Below are positions 10,489-19,357 of a stretch of DNA of 64,000 bases, piece after piece. The translations under genes and the position numbers were made by a program. Source of the DNA: Actinomycetota bacterium (GTDB lineage: Bacteria; Actinomycetota; UBA4738; HRBIN12); contig JBBECT010000004.1 in assembly GCA_040881665.1 (NCBI GenBank), forward strand, positions 878,303 to 942,302, read 5' to 3'. Position 1 is the stretch's first letter; the number at the start of each line of letters is the position of its first letter. The notes beneath the pieces are model-generated. The model worked only from the letters and a program-made list of their open reading frames with translations. It was not told the origin of the DNA and made no database searches.

Positions 10489-12036
10489 ATGAACAGCGGG
10501 TGGGAGAACTGGGCGATCTCGATCGCCGTGTTCCTACCGGTGGTGGGAGCGCTGGTGATCGCGCTCGTGCCGTCGGATCGGGATCGGCTGATCCGCGGTC
10601 TCGGCATCCTGTTCACCGGCGCAGCCCTCGTGGTGGTCACGGTGATGATGTTCGACTTCGACTACGGCGCCCCCGGCCTGCAGTACGAGGTGAACACGTC
10701 GTGGATCACGGTGATCAACGCGCGCTACCACATCGGGATCGACGGGATCTCGATGCCGTTGTTCGTCCTGACCTACCTGCTGACGTTCCTGTGCGCGATC
10801 TACACGTGGAAGTGGCTCCCCGCGCCCGGGAAGCCGAAGGCGTTCATCGGCCTGATGCTGCTGCTCCAAACGGGGATGGCGGGGACGTTCATCGCGTTCG
10901 ACCTGATCCTGTTCTTCGTGTTCTGGGAGCTCGTCCTCGTTCCGATGTACTTCCTGATCGGCACGTGGGGTGGGGCCAACCGCGAGTACGCCGCGATCAA
11001 GTTCTTCCTCTACACGCTGTTCGGCTCGATCTTCATGCTGCTGGGCTTCCTCGCGATGTACTTCCGCTCGAACATCGAAGGCGTTGGGAACAGCTTCGAC
11101 ATCATCCAGCTGCAGGAGTTCGCCGCGAACGACGGCTTCTCCCGCACGTTCCAGCTCGTCGCGTTCGGCGCGATCGCGCTCGGCCTGGCGGTCAAGGTGC
11201 CAATGTGGCCGTTCCACACCTGGTTGCCCGACGCCCACACCGAGGCGCCGACGGTCGGCTCGGTGCTGCTTGCCGGGATCATGCTGAAGATGGGGACCTA
11301 CGGGTTCATCCGGATCGCTCTGCCGCTGCTGCCCGAGGGCGCGAGGACCTACGCACCGTGGATCGGGTTGCTGGCGGCGATCGCGATCGTCTATGCGGCG
11401 CTCGCGTGCCTCGCGCAGAGAGACCTGAAACGGCTGATCGCGTTCTCGTCGGTAGGGCACATGGGCTTCGTGATGCTCGGGATCGCGACGCTCACGACCG
11501 TGGGCATCAACGCGGCGATCTTCGGGATGGTGGCGCACGGCGTGATCACCGGGATGCTGTTCTTCACGGTCGGTTCGCTCTACGACCGCTACCACACGCG
11601 CCAGATCGCCGAGATCGGCGGGGGCATGATGCAGAAGCTGCCGATCATCGGCGGGATCCTCGCGCTCGTCTCGATCGCCTCGCTGGGCCTGCCCGGTCTT
11701 GCCGGGTTCTGGGGCGAGGTCATGGCGCTGCTCTCGGCCTACGACCCCGCCCCGGGCCTGGACGCCGGCCTGTTCCGCGGCTTCATGGTCGCGGCCGGGA
11801 TCGGGACGGTGCTCACCGCGGCGTACTTCCTGTGGATGCTGCAGCGCGTGGACTTCGGTGAGCTGCCAACGAAGTGGAAGGAAGCGAAGTTCGGCGACAT
11901 CGTGACGGTGGAGTGGATCTCGTGGCTGCCGCTGATCGCGCTGATCTTCGTCCTCGGCGTGTACCCGCGCCTGATCTTCGGCGCGACCGAGGAAGCCGTG
12001 GATGCCCTTATGACACCCCTCAAGGCCTTCTTCTAA
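10489..12036 (+). CDS. nuoM: NADH-quinone oxidoreductase subunit M (second copy)
   Basis: This 515-residue antiporter-like membrane subunit carries the hallmark block VKVPMWPFHTWLPDAHTEAP, the same family block as in the first NuoM, but the proteins differ along their whole length. An ATG start is preceded by GGGAGAG. It lacks the long polar tail of the first copy. The gene order L-M-N is repeated in both clusters, which argues for duplication or separate acquisition of a whole L-M-N block. Confidence 0.94.
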   Translation: MNSGWENWAISIAVFLPVVGALVIALVPSDRDRLIRGLGILFTGAALVVVTVMMFDFDYGAPGLQYEVNTSWITVINARYHIGIDGISMPLFVLTYLLTFLCAIYTWKWLPAPGKPKAFIGLMLLLQTGMAGTFIAFDLILFFVFWELVLVPMYFLIGTWGGANREYAAIKFFLYTLFGSIFMLLGFLAMYFRSNIEGVGNSFDIIQLQEFAANDGFSRTFQLVAFGAIALGLAVKVPMWPFHTWLPDAHTEAPTVGSVLLAGIMLKMGTYGFIRIALPLLPEGARTYAPWIGLLAAIAIVYAALACLAQRDLKRLIAFSSVGHMGFVMLGIATLTTVGINAAIFGMVAHGVITGMLFFTVGSLYDRYHTRQIAEIGGGMMQKLPIIGGILALVSIASLGLPGLAGFWGEVMALLSAYDPAPGLDAGLFRGFMVAAGIGTVLTAAYFLWMLQRVDFGELPTKWKEAKFGDIVTVEWISWLPLIALIFVLGVYPRLIFGATEEAVDALMTPLKAFF

Positions 12037-12038
12037 CG

Positions 12039-13523
12039 ATGCAGGCGATCGACTACCACGCGATCCTCCCCGAGCTGATCATCTCGGGCACGCTGTTGCT
12101 CGTCCTGATGGTCGACGCGTTCCTGCCCGCACGCCGGGCGTGGGCGGTGATGTGGCTCGGGCTGTTCGGGGCGATCGCGGCGCTGGCCGCGACCCTCACG
12201 CTCGTCGGCGACACGCGCTCGACGTTCGGGGGGATGTTCGTCGTCGACGACTTCGCCGTGCTGTTCAAGGTGTTCTTCCTGATCGTGGCGATCGCCGTGC
12301 TCGCGCTCTCGCTGCGCTACTTCCGCGAGGGCGGGTACTACCAGGGGGAGTACTACTACCTGCTGCTAACCGCGTTCCTCGGCTGCCTGCTGATGCCGAG
12401 CTCGCGCGATCTGCTGATGCTGTTCCTCGCGCTAGAGCTGGTATCGGCGCCCGGGTTCCTGATCGCCGCGTTCCGCAAGGCCGATCCACGATCGAACGAG
12501 GCCGGGTTGAAGTTCTTCCTGATCGGCGTCCTGTCGACCGCGGTGATGCTCTACGGGATGAGCATGATCTACGGGATCACCGGCGGGAAGACGCGGCTGA
12601 ACGAGATCGCTGCGGCGCTCGCGGGTCCGCTCGGCAACGCCGAGAGTCTCGCGGTGGCCTCGATCCTGTTCGTCGTCGTCGGGTTCGCGTTCAAGGTGTC
12701 GGCGGTGCCGTTCCAGTTCTGGGCGCCGGACACCTACGAGGGAGCCCCGGTGCCGGTGGCCACGTTCCTCGCGACGGCCTCGAAGGCGGCCGGGTTCGCC
12801 GGTCTGCTGCAGCTGATGTTCGTTGCCTTCGTGAACCAGGCGGAGTTCTGGACGCCGATCTTCGCCGGTCTGTCGATCCTGACGATGACGCTGGGCAACC
12901 TCATCGCGCTGCGCCAGACACAGGTCGTGCGGCTGCTCGCGTATTCGTCGATCGCTCAGGCCGGGTACATGCTGCTGCCCTTCGCCCTCGTGTCGGTCGA
13001 CGACCCGGGCGTGAACGATGCCGCGTTCAGCGCCGCGATCGTCTACATCCTGATCTACTCCGTCATGACCCTGGGCGCGTTCGCGGTCGTCATCGCGATG
13101 TCGCGCGGCTCCCGCGGCTTGCTGATATCGGACTTCGCCGGACTGGTGCGCCGTGCTCCCGTGCTCGCCGTCGCGATGACCGTGTTCATGATCTCCCTCG
13201 CGGGGATCCCGCCGACGGGTGGATTCTGGGCGAAGTTCGTGATCTTCCGCGCGGCGATCGACGCGGGTGGAGTCGGCCCGTGGCTGGCCGTCGTGATGCT
13301 CGTGAACTCGGTGATCAGCCTCGTGTACTACCTGGTGATCCCCAAGCAGATGCTCCTCGTCGACGGTGAGCTCGCGGACGCCGGGGAGCCGGTCACGCCG
13401 ATGCGGACGCCGGTGCTCGTGGGCGGGGTCGTGCTGATCGCCACGCTCGGTGTGCTGGCGATCGGGATCTACCCGGACCTCGTCGCGAAGTTCCCCTCGA
13501 TGTCGGGTCTCGTCGGCGGCTGA
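12039..13523 (+). CDS. nuoN: NADH-quinone oxidoreductase subunit N (second copy)
   Basis: This 494-residue antiporter-like subunit ends the second nuo operon. Typical blocks are GFAFKVSAVPFQFWAPDTYE and the TQVVRLLAYSSIAQAGYM stretch. I chose the ATG at 12039, two bases after nuoM. The open frame extends further upstream only as antisense or out-of-frame shadow. About 90 bases with no recognised gene separate it from htpX. Confidence 0.93.
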   Translation: MQAIDYHAILPELIISGTLLLVLMVDAFLPARRAWAVMWLGLFGAIAALAATLTLVGDTRSTFGGMFVVDDFAVLFKVFFLIVAIAVLALSLRYFREGGYYQGEYYYLLLTAFLGCLLMPSSRDLLMLFLALELVSAPGFLIAAFRKADPRSNEAGLKFFLIGVLSTAVMLYGMSMIYGITGGKTRLNEIAAALAGPLGNAESLAVASILFVVVGFAFKVSAVPFQFWAPDTYEGAPVPVATFLATASKAAGFAGLLQLMFVAFVNQAEFWTPIFAGLSILTMTLGNLIALRQTQVVRLLAYSSIAQAGYMLLPFALVSVDDPGVNDAAFSAAIVYILIYSVMTLGAFAVVIAMSRGSRGLLISDFAGLVRRAPVLAVAMTVFMISLAGIPPTGGFWAKFVIFRAAIDAGGVGPWLAVVMLVNSVISLVYYLVIPKQMLLVDGELADAGEPVTPMRTPVLVGGVVLIATLGVLAIGIYPDLVAKFPSMSGLVGG

Positions 13524-13613
13524 GGCGTCGCTCCCAGCGCCTCCGTTCCCGCGGGTCTGTGGGAGCATGAAAGGTGCTCGGGACACCGCCCCGACGCAGG
13601 AGGAACCACAACG

Positions 13614-14488
13614 ATGATCGGCATCAACCGCGTCAAGACCTGGATCCTGATCGCGGGCCTGGGCGGTCTGTTCGTCCTGGTCGGCGGGCTGCTCGGCGGA
13701 ACGAACGGGGCCACGATCGCCCTCGCGATCGCCCTGGTCTTCAACTTCTCGATGTACTGGTTCTCCGCGAAGATCGCGATCGCCACCACGCGGTCCAAGC
13801 CCGTCACCGAACAGGAGTACCCCGACTACTTCCGGACCGTACGGGAGCTCACCCAGCAGGCGGACATGCCGATGCCGACCCTGTACGTCTCGGACATGGC
13901 CCAGCCCAACGCCTTCGCGACCGGGCGCAACCCGGGCAACGCCGCCGTCTCGGTCACCAAGGGCATCCTCCAGGTGCTCGACGAGCGGGAGCTGCGCGGC
14001 GTGCTCGCCCACGAGCTGTCCCACGTGGCGAACCGCGACATCCTGATCTCGTCGGTCGCCGCCGCGATCGGGATGAGCATCACCTTCCTCGCGCGGTTCG
14101 TGCTGTTCTTCGGCAGCGACGACCAGAACCCGCTCGGGCTGCTGCTCGCCTGGATCCTCGCGCCGCTGGCCGCCGCGCTGATCCAGATGGCCGTGTCGCG
14201 CTCGCGCGAGTACCAGGCCGACGAGTCCGGCGCGCTGCTCTCGCGGGACCCCGATGCCTCGCGAGCGCGCTGCGCAAGATCGAGGCGGCCGCCAAGCAGG
14301 TTCCCGTACCGGCGAGCGTCAGCCCGGCCGAGGCGCACCTGTTCATCATGAATCCGTTCTCGGGACGGCGGTCGCGGGGAGGGGTCGCCTCGTTCGCGCG
14401 GTTGTTCTCGACCCACCCGCCGACCGACGAACGCGTCGAACGGCTCCGCCAGGTCAAGACCCAGCTCCAGGGCACGTCCGCTCCGTGA
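13614..14488 (+). pseudogene. htpX: Zinc metalloprotease HtpX, single-base frameshift
   Basis: HtpX is a membrane-anchored M48 protease for membrane protein quality control. The N-terminal frame gives hydrophobic helices, the zinc motif HELSH at residues 133-137 and the third ligand region SREYQADESGALLSRDPDA. At about 14257 the frame then breaks. The rest of the family sequence (LASALRKIEAAAKQVP through the C-terminal HPPTDERVERL) continues in the next frame to a stop at 14488. Adding one C in GATGCCTCG restores a normal protein of about 291 residues. It is a recent frameshift or a consensus error, since nothing else is degraded. The end overlaps the next gene by GTGA. Confidence 0.85.
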
Positions 14489-15633
14489 GGGCCCGGCGTT
14501 CCATCCTCGTGCTCCTCGGGGTGCTGCTGCTGAGTGCGAGTTTCGTCCCCGCCGGCGCCGGATCGGTTCCGCAGCCATCTGCGCGCCGGCTTAAGGCTGC
14601 CCTGCGCGACCTCGTCGATGATCCGAACGGCCCACGCGGTGCGATCGTGGTGATCCACCGAGGGTCGAACCGTCGGGTGTTCACCTCAGGTGTCGCGAAC
14701 GTTGAGACCGGCGCCGCGATGCGATCCGACATGCATATGCGGATCGCCAGCACGTCGAAGGCCTACAGTGGCGGCGTCGCACTCTCCCTGGTGCAACAGG
14801 GCGCGCTGTCGTTAGACGACACGGTCGCCGACCTGCTCCCGTGGGCGCCACCGGACTGGGGAGAGGTGACCCTCGGCCAGGCGCTGCATCACACGAGCGG
14901 CCTTCCCGACTACACGGCGGACCTGGGTTTCCTCGACTACTTCGCCGACCATCTCGAGGATCCGCTGCCTCCACGACAGTTGCTGGGATACGCCGGCGAC
15001 GAGCTCGACTTCGATGCGGGAACGCAGTACCAGTACTCCAACTCCGACAACATCGTCGTCGGCCTGATGGTCAAGGCTGCCACCGGGCGCCGGTACGAGC
15101 GGGAGCTCACTATGCAGGTCCGCAAGCCGCTCGGCCTCTTACACACGAGCCTTCCGCGCGGAGTCGAGATGCCCCGCCCGTACATCCGCGGCTACCAGCC
15201 CCCGGGGAACCCTCCTGAGGACGTCAGTGAGCTGGCCGCCGCCGGCTACGCGTGGGCGTCGGGCGGCATCGTCTCGACCCCGGGTGATCAGGACCGCTTC
15301 GTCCGCGGCTACATCGGACGAGACCTGTTCGACCGAACGACCCAACAGGCGCAGTTCGACTTCATCCCCGGCGACTCGGACCCCCCCGGCCCGGGAGACA
15401 ACCACGCCGGGTTGGCCGTGTTCCGGTACTCGACGTCGTGCGGAACGATGTACGGCCACACGGGCAGCATCTTCGGGTACACGCAGTTCATCGCGGCGTC
15501 GCGCGATGGGCGTCGCTCGGTGGTCGTGTCGGTCAACAGGCAGACGACGCCGACCGTCGCGCCGGCCGTGTTCGAGAAGCTTCAGCGGGTGTTCCGACTG
15601 GGCGTCTGCGCTGCGATGTCCGGATCTCGGTGA
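14485..15633 (+). CDS. Secreted serine hydrolase, class C beta-lactamase/DD-peptidase family
   Basis: The product has 382 residues. The N-terminus has an Arg-rich start, a hydrophobic stretch and an Ala-rich cleavage region, so it is probably exported. The family's three active-site elements are visible: SxxK as Ser89-Thr-Ser-Lys92 (RIASTSKAY), YxN as YSNSDN, and a GHTGSIFG box near the C-terminus in place of KTG. This supports a penicillin-binding-fold serine hydrolase (DD-carboxypeptidase or esterase type). The substrate is not predictable. The GTG at 14485 overlaps the htpX stop and gives the signal peptide, so I preferred it over the longer frame. Confidence 0.85.
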   Translation: MRARRSILVLLGVLLLSASFVPAGAGSVPQPSARRLKAALRDLVDDPNGPRGAIVVIHRGSNRRVFTSGVANVETGAAMRSDMHMRIASTSKAYSGGVALSLVQQGALSLDDTVADLLPWAPPDWGEVTLGQALHHTSGLPDYTADLGFLDYFADHLEDPLPPRQLLGYAGDELDFDAGTQYQYSNSDNIVVGLMVKAATGRRYERELTMQVRKPLGLLHTSLPRGVEMPRPYIRGYQPPGNPPEDVSELAAAGYAWASGGIVSTPGDQDRFVRGYIGRDLFDRTTQQAQFDFIPGDSDPPGPGDNHAGLAVFRYSTSCGTMYGHTGSIFGYTQFIAASRDGRRSVVVSVNRQTTPTVAPAVFEKLQRVFRLGVCAAMSGSR

Positions 15634-15639
15634 CCTGCT

Positions 15640-17007
15640 TCAGCCGCGGAGCGTGTCGAGGATCGGCCGGATGTCGTCGAGCGTGGTTTCCGGATTGACG
15701 AAACACATGCGCACCACCTTCTCCCCGCGCCAAGTGGTCGGCAACACGTAGCCGATCTGGTCGCGGAGCAGCTTCGCGCTCCAGGCGTCGTAGTCGGAGC
15801 CTTCCCAGCCGTGTCGCCTGAACAACACGACCGACAGCTCCGGGCTGAGCACGAGTTCGAGCTCGTCGCGCCACCGGATCTCCTCCGCGGTCGCCGCCGT
15901 GATGTCGAGGACACGGTCCACCGCCTCCCGGTAGGCGTCGGTCCCGTGGACCGCCAGCGAGAACCAGAACGGCATCCCGCGCGCCCGCCGGGTCAGGTGG
16001 TATGCGTAGTGCATCGGTGACCACTCCCGGTCCTCGGTCACGGTGTCCAGGTAGGAGGCCTCCTGCGCGAGCGCGACCCGAGCGAGTGACGGGTCGCGAT
16101 ATACCAGCGCGGCGCAGTCGAACGGGGCGAACAGCCACTTGTGCGGGTCGATCGTGACCGAATCCGCGTGCTCGATCCCCGCGAACAGACTCCGGGTCCG
16201 ATCCGAGACCAGGGCCGCGCCACCGTACGCGGCGTCGACGTGGAACCAGAGTCCTCGCCGCGAGCAGACCTCGGCGATGCCCTCGAGGTCGTCGACGATG
16301 CCGGCGTTCGTCGTCCCACCCGTGGCGACGACGCCGAACAGGTCATCGACGCCGGCCCCCGCCGCGTCGAGGGCGGCCTCGAGAGCGGGGCCCGTCATCC
16401 GCCCACGGTCGTCGACGGAAACCGCCAGCACCTCGGCGTCCATCACCCGGCACGCGGTGATCACCGATGAGTGGACCGCATCGGAAGCCGCCACCTTCCA
16501 TCGCGCGGGCCGTTCACGCCCGGCGGCCTCGCGACGCGTCTGCATCGTGTGTCGGCCGGTGACCATCGCGGACAGGTTCGCGGCCGAGCCGCCGGAGACG
16601 AACACGCCTCCCGCCTCGGTGGGGAGCCCGACGAGATCGGAGATCCATCGCAGCGCCTGGTTCTCCGCGTAGATCACACCTGAGGCGTCGATCCACGCCG
16701 ACGCGATGATCGACGACGCCCCGACCACGAGATCGAACAGGATCGAGGACTTCGTCGGAGCGGCCGGAACGAACGCGAGGTTCGCCGGGTGATCGGTCGA
16801 GACACACGCGGGTGCGAGCACTTCGTTCCAGATCCGCAGAGCTTCGTCCCCCCCGAGGCCACCGGGGGTGATCGTCGTGCCCGCCGCGGCGGTCAGCTCT
16901 TCGAGCGAGCGGGGGTGATCCAGCGGCTGTGGCTGGGAGATCCGCTCGCGGATCGACGCGTCGATCTCACGGGACAGCGCGTCGATCTCGCCCGTGTAGC
17001 GGTGCAC
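15640..17007 (-). CDS. Group II PLP-dependent amino acid decarboxylase
   Basis: The product has 455 residues. Family marks are HVDAAYGGAAL (Asp contacting the PLP ring), the PLP-lysine box TIDPHKWLFAPFDCAA, and an N-terminal region typical of aromatic/diaminobutyrate decarboxylases. The reaction is loss of CO2 from an L-amino acid to give an amine. The specificity (aromatic, diaminobutyrate or glutamate) cannot be decided. The GTG start lies only 4 bases after the stop of the upstream aminotransferase on the same strand, so the two are probably one transcript and work in one pathway. It converges with the serine hydrolase gene. Confidence 0.85.
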   Translation of the reverse strand: MHRYTGEIDALSREIDASIRERISQPQPLDHPRSLEELTAAAGTTITPGGLGGDEALRIWNEVLAPACVSTDHPANLAFVPAAPTKSSILFDLVVGASSIIASAWIDASGVIYAENQALRWISDLVGLPTEAGGVFVSGGSAANLSAMVTGRHTMQTRREAAGRERPARWKVAASDAVHSSVITACRVMDAEVLAVSVDDRGRMTGPALEAALDAAGAGVDDLFGVVATGGTTNAGIVDDLEGIAEVCSRRGLWFHVDAAYGGAALVSDRTRSLFAGIEHADSVTIDPHKWLFAPFDCAALVYRDPSLARVALAQEASYLDTVTEDREWSPMHYAYHLTRRARGMPFWFSLAVHGTDAYREAVDRVLDITAATAEEIRWRDELELVLSPELSVVLFRRHGWEGSDYDAWSAKLLRDQIGYVLPTTWRGEKVVRMCFVNPETTLDDIRPILDTLRG

Positions 17008-17011
17008 GCTC

Positions 17012-18370
17012 CTATGAAGAGAGCTCGCTGCAGAACTCGCCGAACGCCTCGACGTAAGTCCGGATGTCGGACTCGGAGTGCTGGACCGACAGGGTCCACT
17101 GCTCCTCGTCGCCGGGGGTCATGAAGATGCCTCGGTTGACCATCCAGGGGAACGACGCGTAGTAGATCTCGGTGTTCGTCTCGAGGAAGTCGCGGTAGTT
17201 GCGCAACGGCTCGGCTCGGTACGACACGCAGCCCTTGCATCCGAGGTCGACCGTGTGGCCGGGGATGCCCGCTTCGTCGAGCGCCCGCTGGCAGCCCTCT
17301 GCGAGCATCGTTCCGAGCTTGCCCATGTGTTCGTAGGCATCTTTGGTCAGGACCTCGCGCAGTGCCGCGACGCCGCCGGCGCAGGTGAGCGGGTTGCCGT
17401 TGTAGGTGCCGATCTGCGCCGCCCCGTGTTCGATCGTGTCCATGATCTCGCGCTGCCCGCCGAACGCGCCGGACACGAGACCGCCGCCGATCGACTTGGC
17501 CCACGCCGACAGGTGCGGTTGGGTCCCGAAGCGTTCCGCGGCGCCGCCATGTGCGATCGTGGCACCGCACTTGACCTCGTCGAAGATCAGGACGACGCCT
17601 GCGGCCTCACACAGGTCCTTGAGTCCCTGCAGGTAGCCCGGTTCGGGAACGACGATGCCGATGTTCATCATCACCGGCTCGAGGATCATGCAGCCGATCT
17701 CGTCGCCGAACTCGTCCAGCATCTTCTTAGTGGCCTCGAGATCGTTGAAGGGAACGACCTTGACGCGCTCGGCCATCTCGGGCGGGATCCCCTTCGACAT
17801 CGGGGTCGACGCGGGGAGGTCGCGGCCGCCCATCATGTCCGAGTTCGGGACGACCGAGAACATCACGGCGTCGTGGTGCCCGTGATAGCTGCCTTCGATC
17901 TTCAGGATCGTGTACTTGCCTGTGTACGCGCGTGCGACGCGGATCGCGTCGGCGGTCGCCTCGGTCCCGGATTGGGTCAGGCGGACCATGTCGCAGTTGA
18001 ATCGTTCCGCCAGCGCTTCGGCGTACTCGACGGTGACCTCGGTCGGAGCGGCGAAGTGGGTGCCGAGCTTCGCCTGCTTCTCGATCGCTTCGACGATCTT
18101 CGGGTGTGCGTGACCCACTGCCATCGATCCGAACCCGTTGTGGAAGTCGAGGCGCTCGGTGCCGTCGACGTCCCAGACCTTCGGGCCTTTCCCGTGCGAG
18201 AGGTAGATCGGATAGGGGTCGTTCGCCTGGAACGTGGACGGAACCCCGTACGGCAGGACTTTGTGCGCGCGCTCGTACAGCGCCGCGGACTTGGAGGTGC
18301 TGGCCAGGAGCTTCTCGGTTTCGCTCCCGGCGATCTCCCGTGCTTTGGCGTTCAGGCGTTCGACGTCCAC
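17012..18370 (-). CDS. Class III aminotransferase, HemL-like
   Basis: The product has 452 residues. The fold type I PLP signature is DEVKCGATIAHGG (Asp for the pyridine nitrogen), with the PLP lysine in AWAKSIGGGLVSGAFGG. TQSGTEATADAIRVARAYTG is the cofactor phosphate region. The overall pattern is like glutamate-1-semialdehyde aminomutase relatives, but loop differences, including a CKGC motif near the C-terminus, argue against a housekeeping HemL. It precedes and is probably co-transcribed with the decarboxylase. A two-step amino acid to amine or diamine route is plausible (inference). Confidence 0.85.
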   Translation of the reverse strand: MDVERLNAKAREIAGSETEKLLASTSKSAALYERAHKVLPYGVPSTFQANDPYPIYLSHGKGPKVWDVDGTERLDFHNGFGSMAVGHAHPKIVEAIEKQAKLGTHFAAPTEVTVEYAEALAERFNCDMVRLTQSGTEATADAIRVARAYTGKYTILKIEGSYHGHHDAVMFSVVPNSDMMGGRDLPASTPMSKGIPPEMAERVKVVPFNDLEATKKMLDEFGDEIGCMILEPVMMNIGIVVPEPGYLQGLKDLCEAAGVVLIFDEVKCGATIAHGGAAERFGTQPHLSAWAKSIGGGLVSGAFGGQREIMDTIEHGAAQIGTYNGNPLTCAGGVAALREVLTKDAYEHMGKLGTMLAEGCQRALDEAGIPGHTVDLGCKGCVSYRAEPLRNYRDFLETNTEIYYASFPWMVNRGIFMTPGDEEQWTLSVQHSESDIRTYVEAFGEFCSELSS

Positions 18371-18502
18371 GTGGTATCACCCTCCCGTTCGTGGCAGTTG
18401 AGGGTACCCGCGACCCCGGGCCGCGGCAAGGTCCGTGACCGCAGTCGCCGGCCTCTCACCTGGGGGTTTCGTCGTGATCGATGGCTTGGACGAGCCCGAT
18501 GT

Positions 18503-18997
18503 TCAGCGGTAGTTCGTGAACTGCAGGGGGAGGCCGAAGTCCTGGTCCTTCAGCGCTGCGATCGCTGCCTGCAGGTCGTCCCGCTTCTTCCCGGTGACGC
18601 GGACCTGGTCGCCCATGATCTGGCTCTGGACTTTGATCCCGCTGCCCTTGAGCGCCTTCACGATCGCCTTGGCCTTGTCCTCCGGGATACCGGTGGTGAT
18701 CGTGACCTTCTGCCGAGAATGACCCTTGGCGGCCGACTCGACCGGGCCCTCCTGCAGCGCCTTGAGGGAGATCTTGCGCTTGACGGCCTTGTCTTTCACG
18801 ACACCGAGCGCGGCGACCAGGCGGTCCTCGGTCGAGGACTCGAGCTGGACCGTGGTGTCGTCCTCGAGCTTCACGGTCGTCTCGGTGTTCTTGAAGTCGA
18901 ACCGCTGCGCGATCTCGCGCGCTGCCTGGTCGACCGCGTTCGTGATCTCCGGCAGTTCCACCTCGGAGACGACGTCGAAAGAAGATGAACTCGCCAT
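18503..18997 (-). CDS. yajQ: YajQ family nucleotide-binding protein
   Basis: This 164-residue protein has two ferredoxin-like repeats. The family N-terminus SSSFDVVSEVELPEITNAVD and the C-terminal QVRVTGKKRDDLQAAIAALK are very typical. Family members bind cyclic di-GMP or tRNA in some bacteria, and the role here is unknown. It is a single gene. The 132 bases to the aminotransferase contain no recognised gene. Confidence 0.92.
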   Translation of the reverse strand: MASSSSFDVVSEVELPEITNAVDQAAREIAQRFDFKNTETTVKLEDDTTVQLESSTEDRLVAALGVVKDKAVKRKISLKALQEGPVESAAKGHSRQKVTITTGIPEDKAKAIVKALKGSGIKVQSQIMGDQVRVTGKKRDDLQAAIAALKDQDFGLPLQFTNYR

Positions 18998-19040
18998 CGC
19001 CCGGGATAGTAGCCGACCGGGAGCGAGGGCGACGGTGCGC

Positions 19041-19046
19041 TAGAAT
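19041..19046 (+). promoter_or_regulatory. Likely -10 box of the tRNA-Tyr promoter
   Basis: TAGAAT lies 16 bases before the tRNA 5' end, at the normal distance for a start of transcription just upstream of the tRNA. No convincing -35 box was seen. Confidence 0.45.
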
Positions 19047-19062
19047 CCGTGGTCGATCACCC

Positions 19063-19144
19063 GGGAGGATGCCCGAGCGGCCAAAGGGAGCGGTCTGTAA
19101 AATCGCCGGCGTAGCCTACGAAGGTTCGAATCCTTCTCCTCCCA
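19063..19144 (+). tRNA. tRNA-Tyr (anticodon GUA)
   Basis: The acceptor stem pairs GGGAGGA (19063-19069) with TCCTCCC (19137-19143). The anticodon stem GCGGT/ATCGC encloses the loop CTGTAAA with anticodon GTA. A long variable arm (class II, as for bacterial tRNA-Tyr) and a T arm with GGTTCGAATCC follow. The discriminator is A and CCA is not encoded (CCG follows). Mobile-element sequence starts within a few bases of the 3' end, so the tRNA may have marked an insertion site. Confidence 0.95.
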
Positions 19145-19220
19145 CCGAGGGGTGTTCTCGAAACTACGCGCCGTGTCATCTCGAAACCCCCTTAGGAAGC
19201 GTCCGCGAACCCTGATCGAG

Positions 19221-19290
19221 GGCGCCGGGTCCGTTCGGAACACGATGCGCAAGAGGATCGGCTCTCCGGAGCTGCTCGAACATGCCGAAG
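19221..19290. repeat. 70-base repeat shared with 56228-56297
   Basis: The stretch from GGTCCGTTCGGAACACGATG through CTCGAACATGCCGAA recurs near 56235-56297 with only a few differences. It lies within or at the edge of the mobile element here and between an amine-oxidase relic and the duplicated kinase fragment there. Neither copy looks coding in its own right. Confidence 0.7.
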
Positions 19291-19320
19291 GGCGTCACGA
19301 GGCATGCTCGTGACGCCCTT
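19288..19320 (-). terminator. Perfect hairpin downstream of transposase remnant 1
   Basis: AAGGGCGTCACGAG and its exact complement CTCGTGACGCCCTT (14 pairs) enclose a 5-base loop. It lies just past the transposase stop. A similar hairpin with the same AAGGGCGTC/GACGCCCTT arms lies after transposase remnant 2 (26379-26414), so it belongs to the element. There is no clear U-tract. Confidence 0.55.
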
Positions 19321-19357
19321 GAAGGAGCGGTGGGGGGAGCCGGTGGAGCGGGACCGT

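Noticed and set aside
8388-10640. A minus-strand frame of 750 codons
   Set aside because: It lies opposite nuoL, with Asp/Arg/His-rich composition typical of an antisense shadow.
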